Below are positions 1 through 7,353 of a stretch of DNA of 64,000 nucleotides, one piece after another. Origin of the DNA: Flavonifractor sp. AGMB03687 (lineage in GTDB: Bacteria; Bacillota; Clostridia; Oscillospirales; Oscillospiraceae); NCBI RefSeq assembly GCF_017811815.1, contig NZ_JADKZI010000001.1:248001-312000 (forward strand), written 5' to 3'. The number at the start of each line of letters is the position of its first letter. Within the stretch, counting starts at the first letter, position 1. Both the position numbers and the translations under genes were made by a program. The notes under the pieces were generated by a model. The model was not told the origin of the DNA and did not search any database. It worked only from the letters and a program-made list of their open reading frames with translations.

Positions 1-1
1 A

Positions 2-1057
2 GATCTGCACAAGGAAATTGTGTCAAAAGCTGTTAAAAGCCAAGGAAGTCTTCTCGCACATGGTGTCGGGGTAGGCGTTGAAAAAGGTGTCCAGTGCGAT
101 TTTAGATATAACGAAGATAATATAACGACTATCAATTCTACATTGTCCCGCTTACTTGAAAACTATTTCATTACAACGGCATCTGAGGCCAAAATTGTTA
201 TCCAGTTTGATAGACTAGATGACAACTACAACCAATATCAAGATTTAGAAGAGTATTATCAGGCAATTATTAGCTTATTTAAAGCGGTATATAACTACAA
301 TCAATCGCTTCGTGCAAAAGCGGTGCGGAATGCTAAAGTTGTCCTATATATCCGATCTGATATTATGAAAGCCATGGCTATTCGTGATGCGGAAAGTGCC
401 CGATGGGATGATTTCAGAATTGACTTGGACTGGCGTGTTAACAATCTAAAAGAAATCTATGATTCCGATCTTTATAAAATGGTGATGAAGAGAATTGACG
501 TATCATGTCCTGCGGTCGCAGGCAAAGATTTTGGAGAAATTTTTGTGTCGGGGAGTGATTTGAAAAGGGATTATCAAGTACATGATCTGTTCAAAACTCT
601 TGTTCTTCAAACGTTATTCAGACCACGTGATTTGATTAAGCTGTTAAAAACATTGCAGAGTGCAATTCTAAGCAAAGGAACACTTAATAGTGCCGTTTAT
701 GGTGATGCATTAAAAAAGTATTCTAACTGGCTTGTGAACACAGAACTTGCAAACGAAATTAACCCTGTGCTGAGAGAGGATTATCCATACGTAATTGAAC
801 TGCTCCGTCTCTGTGGTTCCAGAAATCTCAGTGTTAAAACATTTACCGAAAGATATAATTCGGTTAAGCATGAGTTCACGTTGAAACCCTTGGAACTGCT
901 GAATTATTTGTACGGTGTAGGAGTAATCGAAAACTCTTGGAAAAACAAAGCTACTGGGAAATATATGCACCGGTCAATTTTTAGAAACGAGGGAGATTTT
1001 GACCGTAATCTGAACTTCCGAATTCTCCCTGCTGTATGGAGCGGGTTAACAGTATAA
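2..1057 (+). CDS. P-loop ATPase, Sll1717-like family, C-terminal part
   Basis: The frame is open from base 2, so the N-terminus with the Walker A loop lies outside the window. What is visible fits the P-loop ATPase, Sll1717 family: a Walker B-like strand (VIQFDRLDD), then a strand reading VVLYIRSDI, a DLDWRVNNL helix, and a C-terminal segment (ELLNYLYGVGVIEN) that looks like a winged helix. These ATPases are often seen in accessory and defence regions, but their substrate is unknown. A GTG at base 20 would give 345 codons, but nothing marks it as the true start. The next gene on the same strand begins 26 bases downstream and probably shares its transcript. The family assignment rests on motifs read by eye. 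Confidence 0.55.
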   Translation, partial: DLHKEIVSKAVKSQGSLLAHGVGVGVEKGVQCDFRYNEDNITTINSTLSRLLENYFITTASEAKIVIQFDRLDDNYNQYQDLEEYYQAIISLFKAVYNYNQSLRAKAVRNAKVVLYIRSDIMKAMAIRDAESARWDDFRIDLDWRVNNLKEIYDSDLYKMVMKRIDVSCPAVAGKDFGEIFVSGSDLKRDYQVHDLFKTLVLQTLFRPRDLIKLLKTLQSAILSKGTLNSAVYGDALKKYSNWLVNTELANEINPVLREDYPYVIELLRLCGSRNLSVKTFTERYNSVKHEFTLKPLELLNYLYGVGVIENSWKNKATGKYMHRSIFRNEGDFDRNLNFRILPAVWSGLTV

Positions 1058-1083
1058 ACTACAGCATAAGGGGCGATTTATAG

Positions 1084-1917
1084 ATGCACTATTTGATATT
1101 TACAGATGAAGCCGGTGCATACAAAGCCCAAACAACGCCCGACTTCCGCAAGCGGCATCCTTTCTACGTGCGCTCTAACGTGATAATCTCCATGGATGAC
1201 TACATGGAGTTCCAAAAGGAAATGCAGACACTTAATGGTATGTATGAAATACCGGTTGGCGAAGAAATAAAATGGAGTGACCTTTGGGAAAAACTGCGCA
1301 ACCGTCCCCGCACTCCTGCAATTGCTGCTATAACTGAAGACCGTCTAAAAGGATATTACAGGAAAGTTTTCGAGTGTGCGTCGCAGAAAGATTCCCTTCA
1401 ATACATATTTACCATCACCAACGTCTATGAACAATACTGCCTTTTGGAAGAACGGCATGTATACAAATTTCATTTACAGGAAGCTTTTCAGCGCGTACAG
1501 ATGGACTTGCGTCCACGCAATGAGTTCGCTGTATTCATTATGGATGAGTTAAATACGGAAACTATAAAACAGATCAAAGCTGTTTGCCATGAATTTACTG
1601 TAAATGGTGACTTCATCCGAAACTACGGAAATGTATATCACAGCATTTTAACTGAGAGCAGCAACCAGAGCGCAGGTATTCAACTTGCGGATTATGCTGT
1701 TGGAGCTATGTACGGTTACCTGCGACGATCCTTCATTGCACCGGACAATTACGCCTTTGCGACAGACATGTATAATGACTACATTTACAGGAAATTGCGG
1801 CATAGTGCAATGGGAAGTATTATGGGCTATGGTATCCGAGAGGTACCTAAACACTTGACCTTGAGGCAAAACTTGGCAGCCCTATTTCCTGATATTCAGG
1901 TGGATACTGCTACATAA
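1084..1917 (+). CDS. DUF3800 domain-containing protein
   Basis: A 277-residue protein with the hallmarks of DUF3800. The N-terminus reads IFTDEAGAY, an acidic DE pair at the end of the first strand. A mid-protein strand reads VFIMDEL, and the C-terminal region has SSNQSAGIQLADYAVGAMYG, the family's conserved Q-L-A-D signature. The acidic residues are consistent with the RNase H-like fold proposed for this family, although no activity is established. It directly follows the Sll1717-like ATPase and may act with it. Both genes are richer in A and T than the metabolic genes further along, as expected of transferred DNA. Confidence 0.75.
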   Translation: MHYLIFTDEAGAYKAQTTPDFRKRHPFYVRSNVIISMDDYMEFQKEMQTLNGMYEIPVGEEIKWSDLWEKLRNRPRTPAIAAITEDRLKGYYRKVFECASQKDSLQYIFTITNVYEQYCLLEERHVYKFHLQEAFQRVQMDLRPRNEFAVFIMDELNTETIKQIKAVCHEFTVNGDFIRNYGNVYHSILTESSNQSAGIQLADYAVGAMYGYLRRSFIAPDNYAFATDMYNDYIYRKLRHSAMGSIMGYGIREVPKHLTLRQNLAALFPDIQVDTAT

Positions 1918-1963
1918 AGATTATCGATAGGTAATTTTGAGGTTATCGTTTACGCAAAAGTTT

Positions 1964-1995
1964 CAAAATCCGGGTTGACATCTGCTCGGATTTTG
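1964..1995. promoter_or_regulatory. Inverted repeat around the -35 box, likely XRE operator
   Basis: CAAAATCCG (1964-1972) and CGGATTTTG (1987-1995) form a perfect 9-bp inverted repeat with a 14-bp spacer. The spacer contains the -35 hexamer of the downstream promoter. The position suggests autorepression by the XRE protein encoded at 2034; the binding itself is inferred. Confidence 0.65.
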
Positions 1996-2003
1996 ATTAT
2001 ACT
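1975..2003 (+). promoter_or_regulatory. Sigma-A promoter of the XRE-DUF1016-recombinase operon
   Basis: A perfect -35 TTGACA (1975-1980), a 17-bp spacer and a -10 TATACT (1998-2003). Transcription would begin around 2010, which rules out the upstream in-frame ATG at 2004 as the start of the first gene. Confidence 0.85.
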
Positions 2004-2033
2004 ATGCTTAACCCGAATTGGAGGTTGAACAGC

Positions 2034-2390
2034 ATGAAACAACTGGGTATGCGTCTTCGCGCATTGCGGGAAGGTATTGGCTTATCCCAATCAAAATTTG
2101 CCGACGTGATCGGTTCTACGCAGTCCAGCATCAACCGCTATGAAAACGGTCAGGCAACGCCGACTGTTGAGCTTCTGCGCAAGTATGCGGACTATTTTGA
2201 CGTTTCAATGGACTATATTTTTGCCCGCTGCGATGATCCGCATGGCAAGCTGTATGAAGCGAAACCTCCGGTTGACGCGAACAATCCTGAACTGAGGAAG
2301 TTCGTTGAGATGTGCTTCGATCCGGAATCACCGATGAACGAAAAGCTGAAAGAAGCAATGCTGAAAATGCTTGGGGAGGCGAGGACATGA
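2034..2390 (+). CDS. XRE-family transcriptional regulator
   Basis: A 118-residue Cro/CI-type helix-turn-helix protein (LGMRLRALREGIGLSQSKFADVIGSTQSSINRYENGQATPTVELLRKYADYF) with a short acidic tail. The ATG at 2034 is chosen because GGAGG lies about nine bases upstream and the alternative ATG at 2004 falls at the transcription start. Its stop overlaps the start of the DUF1016 gene (ATGA), so the two are translationally coupled. It probably represses its own promoter through the inverted repeat at 1964-1995. Regulator and nuclease together could behave like an antitoxin-toxin or defence pair, but that is inference. Confidence 0.88.
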   Translation: MKQLGMRLRALREGIGLSQSKFADVIGSTQSSINRYENGQATPTVELLRKYADYFDVSMDYIFARCDDPHGKLYEAKPPVDANNPELRKFVEMCFDPESPMNEKLKEAMLKMLGEART

Positions 2391-3409
2391 GCAATGAATT
2401 AACCCATAATCCGGGACGGTTTGACGAGGTCATTCATATCATCGACAACGCCCGCAGCCGCGCCATGAAAGCAGTCAATGCAGAGCTTATTCAGATGTAC
2501 TGGGAAATCGGCTCTTATGTCAGCGGCAGAGTGAAGGATGGCGGCTGGGGAAAAAGCGTGGTTGCAGATTTTTCCGAATTTCTGCAAGCGCATTATCCGG
2601 GAACAAAGGGATTTTCTGCGCAGAACATCTGGCGTATGAAGCAGTTTTATGAGACTTATTGTGACAACGAAAAACTCTCACCACTGGTGAGAGAAATTCC
2701 ATGGACAAGCAATCTGCTGATTATGACTGGCTGCAAGACCGACGAAGCGCGTGAGTTTTACCTTCGCCTATGCATTGCAAATCGTTACACGAAACGCGAA
2801 TTGGATCGTCAGATCGGCAGTATGCTGTATGAGCGGACGATGATCTCTCACGAAAAACATAAGGATTTGCTTGCTGGGAACGGCGGACTTGCGGCTTTGC
2901 GCGATTCCTATGTGTTTGAATTCCTTGACCTTGAAGAACCGTACAAGGAAAAGGATTTGCGGCGTCAGATTGTCTCGCATCTGAAAGATTTCATTTTAGA
3001 GTTTGGACATGATTTCACTTTTGTTGGCGAAGAATACCGCGTTCAAGTTGGCAACACGGATTTCTTCATTGATTTGCTGTTCTATAACCGTGCATTGTCC
3101 TGCCTTGTTGCAATCGAATTGAAAATTGATACTTTCCGTCCTGAACATCTGGGACAGCTCAATTTTTATTTGGAAGCACTTGACCGTGATGTAAAGAAGC
3201 CGAATGAAAATCCGAGCGTTGGCTTAGTCCTCTGCACCGGTAAGGATGATACCGTAGTCGAATACGCGCTCAGCAGGTCTATGTCTCCGACAATGGTCGC
3301 AGATTACACATTGCATCTGCCTGATAAAGCTATCCTGCAAAGTAAGCTGCGTGAACTGACAGAGCTTGCGTTGGAAAGCGGCGAAGGCAACGAGGGTGAT
3401 GAAGAATGA
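2387..3409 (+). CDS. DUF1016 family PDDEXK nuclease-domain protein (YhcG-like)
   Basis: A full-length 340-residue DUF1016/YhcG-type protein. The N-terminal helical domain contains LIQMYWEIGSYVSGRV, GWGKSVVADFSEFLQAHYPGTKGFSAQNIWRMKQFYETY and WTSNLLIM. The C-terminal nuclease-fold domain has EYRVQVGNTDFFIDLLFYNRALSCLVAIELKID, which supplies the D...E-x-K core expected of PDDEXK enzymes. The start overlaps the XRE stop, and its own stop overlaps the recombinase ATG, so three genes sit in one coupled operon. DUF1016 proteins are common in accessory regions near restriction genes; the precise role is unknown. A C-terminally broken relative lies at 48994. Confidence 0.88.
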   Translation: MSNELTHNPGRFDEVIHIIDNARSRAMKAVNAELIQMYWEIGSYVSGRVKDGGWGKSVVADFSEFLQAHYPGTKGFSAQNIWRMKQFYETYCDNEKLSPLVREIPWTSNLLIMTGCKTDEAREFYLRLCIANRYTKRELDRQIGSMLYERTMISHEKHKDLLAGNGGLAALRDSYVFEFLDLEEPYKEKDLRRQIVSHLKDFILEFGHDFTFVGEEYRVQVGNTDFFIDLLFYNRALSCLVAIELKIDTFRPEHLGQLNFYLEALDRDVKKPNENPSVGLVLCTGKDDTVVEYALSRSMSPTMVADYTLHLPDKAILQSKLRELTELALESGEGNEGDEE

Positions 3410-4893
3410 ACGCTGTTATCTACGCCCGCTATTCCTCAGACAGCCAGCGCGAAGAATCCATTGAAGGTCAGCTCCGTGAGTGCCGGGAATATGCCGAGCG
3501 CAATAATATGACCATCGTTGGAACGTATATTGACCGGGCATTATCTGCAAAAACAGCAGATCGACCGGAGTTCCAGCACATGATCAAGGACAGCGCAAAA
3601 GAGCTGTTTGAGATTGTCCTTGTATGGAAGCTCGACCGCTTTTCCCGTGACCGTTACGACAGCGCACACTACAAGCACATTCTGAAAAAGAATGGTGTAA
3701 AGGTTGTTTCTGCGAAAGAGCATATCTCCGAAGGTCCGGAAGGAATCATTCTGGAAGCGATGCTGGAAGGCTATGCCGAGTTCTATTCTGCTGAGTTATC
3801 AGAGAAAATCCATCGCGGACAGAAAGAGAATGCTCTGAAAGGGAAAAACAACGGCGGTGGCGTTCCTCTCGGCTATCTGTTGGACAAGAAAGCACAGAAA
3901 CTTGTGATCGATCCCGTGACTGCACCATTAGTGGTTGAGATATTTGAAAAGTATGCTGATGGCAAATCGGTTCGTTCCATTGTTGAGGATTTCAATACCC
4001 GCGGACTTAAAACGAAAAAGGGACAGCCGTTCAATATCAATAGTTTCAGCTCTCTGCTGAAAAACCGCAAATACATTGGCGAGTATCGCTATCAGGATGT
4101 TGTAATTGAGGGCGGCGTTCCTGCTATCGTTCCGGAAGACCTGTTCAACCGTGTGCAGGAACGCATGGAGAAGAACCGCCATGCTCCCGCAATGGCAAAA
4201 GCAAAAGAGGACTATCTGCTGACAACGAAGCTGTTCTGCGGTAAATGTGAGCGCATGATGGTTGGTGAAAGCGGCAAGAGCCATACCGGCGCTATGCACT
4301 ATTATTACAAATGCAGCGGTGCGAAGCGCCTGAAGGATTGCGACAAGAAGGCTGTTCGCAAAGACTGGATTGAATGTGTTGTTGTCCGCCTGACCATGCA
4401 GCGCGTCATGGATGAAGAGAAGATTAACAGGCTCATCGATGCAATTTTTGTTATGCAGGAGCAGGAAAACATAACAACCCCTGCGCTTCGCTCACAGCTT
4501 GCGGAAACCGAGTCCTCCATTGGAAACATTCTGAAAGCAATCGAGCAGGGCATTTTCACGCCGTCCACCAAACAGCGGCTTGATGAGCTGGAAGCACGAA
4601 AAGAAGAAATCCTTGCGAATATCCAGACCGCCGAACTGCAAAAGCCAAAGCTGACCCGCGAACAGATGACGGCATGGTTTGAGCAGTTCCGTCATGGCGA
4701 TCCAGCAAACCGTGATTTTCAGAAACGCCTGATTGATACATTTGTAAACGCCGTGTATGTGTTCGATGATAAACTGGTCTTGACCTACAACTATCAACAT
4801 GGGACGCAGACAATCTCACTTGACGAGATCGCGTCGGCACTGAGTTCGGATTTTGATGGGGATACTCCACCAGAAAGAGGCCTGAAATCCTAG
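3406..4893 (+). CDS. Large serine recombinase
   Basis: A 495-residue site-specific recombinase. The resolvase domain starts YARYSSDSQREESIEGQ, with Ser10 as the likely nucleophile, and continues with WKLDRFSRDRYDS. A recombinase domain follows at roughly residues 160-270, then a zinc ribbon (FCGKCERMMVG...YYYKCSG...DC) and a coiled-coil stretch near residues 350-420. It is coupled to the DUF1016 gene by an ATGA overlap. The last codons are part of the terminator stem at 4874-4909, so the stop sits inside the hairpin. It is related to the recombinase at 45018 but is not a copy of it. Confidence 0.92.
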   Translation: MNAVIYARYSSDSQREESIEGQLRECREYAERNNMTIVGTYIDRALSAKTADRPEFQHMIKDSAKELFEIVLVWKLDRFSRDRYDSAHYKHILKKNGVKVVSAKEHISEGPEGIILEAMLEGYAEFYSAELSEKIHRGQKENALKGKNNGGGVPLGYLLDKKAQKLVIDPVTAPLVVEIFEKYADGKSVRSIVEDFNTRGLKTKKGQPFNINSFSSLLKNRKYIGEYRYQDVVIEGGVPAIVPEDLFNRVQERMEKNRHAPAMAKAKEDYLLTTKLFCGKCERMMVGESGKSHTGAMHYYYKCSGAKRLKDCDKKAVRKDWIECVVVRLTMQRVMDEEKINRLIDAIFVMQEQENITTPALRSQLAETESSIGNILKAIEQGIFTPSTKQRLDELEARKEEILANIQTAELQKPKLTREQMTAWFEQFRHGDPANRDFQKRLIDTFVNAVYVFDDKLVLTYNYQHGTQTISLDEIASALSSDFDGDTPPERGLKS

Positions 4894-4909
4894 GATTTCA
4901 GGCCTCTTT
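4874..4909 (+). terminator. Terminator of the recombinase operon
   Basis: A perfect 17-bp stem, AAAGAGGCCTGAAATCC paired with its complement across a TA loop, followed by TTTT. It overlaps the 3' end of the recombinase gene. A near-identical hairpin occurs at 50891-50926. Confidence 0.9.
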
Positions 4910-4945
4910 TGCTGTTTCTATATCGTATTTATTTGAAAATTTTAA

Positions 4946-4969
4946 TTTGGTAGATATCCTGGTAGATAT
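4946..4969 (+). repeat. Paired TGGTAGATA repeats, integrase arm-type site
   Basis: Two copies of TGGTAGATAT separated by a few bases. The same pair, with one base fewer between copies, is at 32214-32236. Short tandem repeats of this kind are typical of tyrosine-integrase arm sites near element ends. Confidence 0.5.
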
Positions 4970-4992
4970 GGGCTCGAGTCCCGGTTCAGCCC
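4970..4992 (+). other. Possible tRNA T-arm remnant next to an attachment site
   Basis: GGGCTCGAGTCCCGG resembles a tRNA T-arm (usual form CCGGGTTCGAGTCCCGG) and is followed by TTCAGCC, which could be an acceptor strand. No D-arm or anticodon arm lies upstream, so it would only be a displaced 3' fragment. The call is weak. Confidence 0.25.
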
Positions 4993-5207
4993 TGCGCCTG
5001 ATGCAGATAGAATTCATTTTCCGTCACCTTGATCACGAATTCATATTCCAGTTTGCTGGCCTTGGAGGGCTCGATGTTATATCGTTTGCAGACAGAACGG
5101 AAATGGGAGAGGTATGCCCTGTCCGACCGATCCAGCGGGGCGACCCAACCCTTTGCTGCGCCATGTATCTCCATCTTCCGAAGATAAGAACGATCCAGTT
5201 CCGGCAT
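4986..5207 (-). CDS. Small hypothetical protein downstream of the GNAT gene
   Basis: A 73-residue charged protein preceded by a good AAGGAGG site and lying 15 bases after the GNAT-like gene. It has no motif I can name (it reads DRSDRAYLSHFRSVCKRYNIEPSKASKLEYEFVIKVTENEF). Its strand and spacing place it in one transcript with the acetyltransferase-like gene, and probably with the integrase, at the left end of the integrative element. Confidence 0.6.
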   Translation of the reverse strand: MPELDRSYLRKMEIHGAAKGWVAPLDRSDRAYLSHFRSVCKRYNIEPSKASKLEYEFVIKVTENEFYLHQAQG

Positions 5208-5222
5208 AGTGAGAACGCCTCC

Positions 5223-5738
5223 TTACTGATATTCTGCGATGATGGTCTGAGCAGCATCCTCCCAGATAATGAGCCGGAAGGGATCGTAGACGCTCAGAGG
5301 CATCGCCCCAAAGGTGCGGATATAGTATTCCCGCAATTCAGAAGTCTTTGCCTTGAAATAGAGGACGCCTCCATAACCGGCTTCCGTGGAGACAGATGCG
5401 GCGTAGGCAAACAACGCCTTTGCAATACCGATGTATTTTTTCTGGCCGCCCCTGCTGTGCAGGAGGTTTTGATTACTGTGGCCAGCACTTTCCAGATAGA
5501 TGATCTCCACAGCAAGGCCGTTATCGTCCAATTCGTAGGACATCAGGCCCAGCAACTCGGAGTCATCAGCCCGGCGCAGAGCTACTTTGTTGGGCATTTG
5601 CCGGGCTGCCCTGGAGGTCCATCGAGTCTGCCAGTCAGCAGTATTCTCCAGGTCCTCGGGACTGGCAGGAGAAACTGTGACCGGGATTTTTTCGGAGAAA
5701 TCATAGTCCCAGACAAACAGGTGCTCGAGCAAGGTCAT
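5223..5738 (-). CDS. GNAT-like acetyltransferase-fold protein
   Basis: A 171-residue protein with the outline of a GNAT domain: a central strand pair (LLGLMSYEL...AVEIIYLES), a helix with a basic loop (GQKKYIGIAKALFAYAASVS), and a late strand-helix unit (GGVLYFKAKTSELREYYIRTFGAM) like the acetyl-CoA-side end of the fold. The usual Q/R-x-x-G-x-G/A loop is degenerate (RGGQKKYIG), so activity is uncertain. It starts after an AGGAGG site, 24 bases from the integrase stop. The gene is likely a passenger of the integrative element; its substrate is unknown. Confidence 0.55.
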   Translation of the reverse strand: MTLLEHLFVWDYDFSEKIPVTVSPASPEDLENTADWQTRWTSRAARQMPNKVALRRADDSELLGLMSYELDDNGLAVEIIYLESAGHSNQNLLHSRGGQKKYIGIAKALFAYAASVSTEAGYGGVLYFKAKTSELREYYIRTFGAMPLSVYDPFRLIIWEDAAQTIIAEYQ

Positions 5739-5762
5739 TCCTCCTCTTATGTCTGTAGTTTA

Positions 5763-6965
5763 TCACAAATCATGATCAGGTACAAGGTCACTATGGCCGT
5801 CCGCCGCATTGCTTCCGCTGATGGCAGATGGTTCGGCTTCCTCCCACATCCGCTCCAGCAGCTCCCGGTGATCACGGTCCAGCAGATGGGTGTACACCTT
5901 GCTGGTGGTGGAGGGAGAACTGTGGCCCAGTGCCTTGCCGATATCATACATAGGGATACCCTTGGCGTTGGCGATGCTGGCAAAGCTGCGGCGTAGCCCG
6001 TGTAGAGTGAGGGGTGGCAGGCCCTGCTTGCGGACAAAATCAACGAACAGCTCGGATGCGTAGTTGGGCCGCATGGGACGTCCGTCCTCGTGGGCCACCA
6101 CATAGCCCTCATTACAGTAGCCTTCTCCCAGATAATCCCGGTAGGACTTCTGACGTGCCTGCTCCCGGCGAAGGGCTCCCTCCAGATCGGTGGGCATATG
6201 GAGGGTACGCCGGGAGGTATCGGTTTTGGGTTCCTTTACGACGATAGATTTACCTGCTGCCGTACGGACGGACTTGATATGGATGACCTTATGCTCAAAG
6301 TCCACACAGGACCAGGTCAGCCCCAGGATCTCCTCCCGGCGCAGGCCCAGCAGGCCGGCCAGCTTGATCATGACCTCCAGCCGGGTATTATAGCAAAGCT
6401 GCAGCAGCTGACGGAGGTGCTCCATATCATAGAAGTGGATCTCGGGCCGCTTGACTTTGGGCGCCTCCACCCGGTCGGCCGGGTTGGACAGGATCACCCC
6501 CTGTTTGACGGCCAACTTCAGGGCAGTATTCAACAGGTCGTGGTGCTTTCTGGCAGTGTTGGAGCTGAGACCTTTGTCCCGGATCAGGTGTGCGTAGTAT
6601 TCCTGCAGGTGTTGGGGCGTCAGCTTTTGGAGCGGGATGGTCCCCAGGCTTGGAACGATGTGGGCCGAGATGATGTTTTGATAGGCGTAGGCAGTGGTGG
6701 ACGCTCTGTTCAGACGGACCACATCGTTCATCCATCTGTCGAGCCATTGGGCGACTGTGGTATCCTTAGGGAGCACCACAGAGCCCGCATCCCGGGCGGC
6801 CTCGTGTTTGCGCAGGGCGGCCCGAGCCTGACCGATTTTATCGAATGTCTTGAGCTTCTTGATCTGCTTCCCGGTGGTGGAATCGATGCCGAAGTCGAGA
6901 TTGACATAGAATTTTTTGCGCGCATCGTCATACGAGATGTTGCGTTCCACCCGTTTGCGGGCCAT
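5763..6965 (-). CDS. int: Tyrosine-type site-specific integrase
   Basis: A 400-residue phage/Tn916-class integrase. An N-terminal arm-binding domain (NISYDDARKKFYVNLDFG) is followed by a SAM-like core-binding domain (residues about 70-160) and a catalytic domain with Arg209 (LLGLRREEI), H322-x-x-R325 (LHGLRRSFAS), His348 (LGHSS) and the nucleophile Tyr358 (SKVYTH). The ATG at 6965 is chosen for the AGGAGG just upstream; longer open frame above it overlaps the excisionase. Its 3' end points to the paired repeats at 4946-4969, the usual integrase-near-att arrangement. The excisionase lies upstream in the same direction. Confidence 0.93.
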   Translation of the reverse strand: MARKRVERNISYDDARKKFYVNLDFGIDSTTGKQIKKLKTFDKIGQARAALRKHEAARDAGSVVLPKDTTVAQWLDRWMNDVVRLNRASTTAYAYQNIISAHIVPSLGTIPLQKLTPQHLQEYYAHLIRDKGLSSNTARKHHDLLNTALKLAVKQGVILSNPADRVEAPKVKRPEIHFYDMEHLRQLLQLCYNTRLEVMIKLAGLLGLRREEILGLTWSCVDFEHKVIHIKSVRTAAGKSIVVKEPKTDTSRRTLHMPTDLEGALRREQARQKSYRDYLGEGYCNEGYVVAHEDGRPMRPNYASELFVDFVRKQGLPPLTLHGLRRSFASIANAKGIPMYDIGKALGHSSPSTTSKVYTHLLDRDHRELLERMWEEAEPSAISGSNAADGHSDLVPDHDL

Positions 6966-6994
6966 GCTGATTCCTCCTCTGTGGGTAATAAGGA

Positions 6995-7016
6995 CCCCCG
7001 GCTTTGCAGCCGGGGG
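6995..7016 (-). terminator. Hairpin between excisionase and integrase genes
   Basis: CCCCCGGCT (6995-7003) pairs with AGCCGGGGG (7008-7016) across a 4-base loop. On the minus strand it is followed by TCCTTATT, a poor U-tract, so it may partly terminate or attenuate transcription from xis into int. Confidence 0.5.
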
Positions 7017-7033
7017 CGCTTGGGTGAAGCGTC

Positions 7034-7252
7034 TCAACTGGCCTGCACCATATCCATGCGTAGGTATTGGGCGAGGGCTGCCCGGCTGATCCGGATCTGG
7101 CGTCCTACCCGGATACAGGGTATCTCGCCGGAATTCACCAGTTGATATACCTTGTTGCGGCTGACACCCAGCAGGGTGGCGGTATCCAGGACTGTGTAGA
7201 AGATGGGGTGGGTCGGAAGACCGGGGTCCGGGATCATGGAAGTGTGGATCAT
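7034..7252 (-). CDS. xis: Excisionase-family helix-turn-helix protein
   Basis: A 72-residue MerR-like winged helix protein: FYTVLDTATLLGVSRNKVYQLVNSGEIPCIRVGRQIRISRAALAQYL. This is the standard helix-turn-helix_17/excisionase pattern. The start at 7252 has AAAGGAG at good spacing, whereas the longer frame does not. It sits just upstream of the integrase, separated by a hairpin, and probably directs excision and tunes int expression. A similar but distinct small gene is found at 31676-31840. Confidence 0.85.
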   Translation of the reverse strand: MIHTSMIPDPGLPTHPIFYTVLDTATLLGVSRNKVYQLVNSGEIPCIRVGRQIRISRAALAQYLRMDMVQAS

Positions 7253-7353
7253 GGTAAGTCGCTCCTTTCGGGAATGATAGATTATAGTTGAAGGTGCTTG
7301 GGGCTTCAAGGATATAGTATATAATTGAGATCAATCGGAAATCGGACGCATCG

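Noticed and set aside
2004-2033. Upstream ATG of the first XRE gene
   Set aside because: It falls directly after the -10 box, so it would sit upstream of or at the transcription start; ATG 2034 has the ribosome site.
4947-7145. Plus-strand open frames of about 350 codons at 4947-5996 and 6090-7145
   Set aside because: Both are antisense to the GNAT/integrase/excisionase genes, which have proper motifs and start sites.
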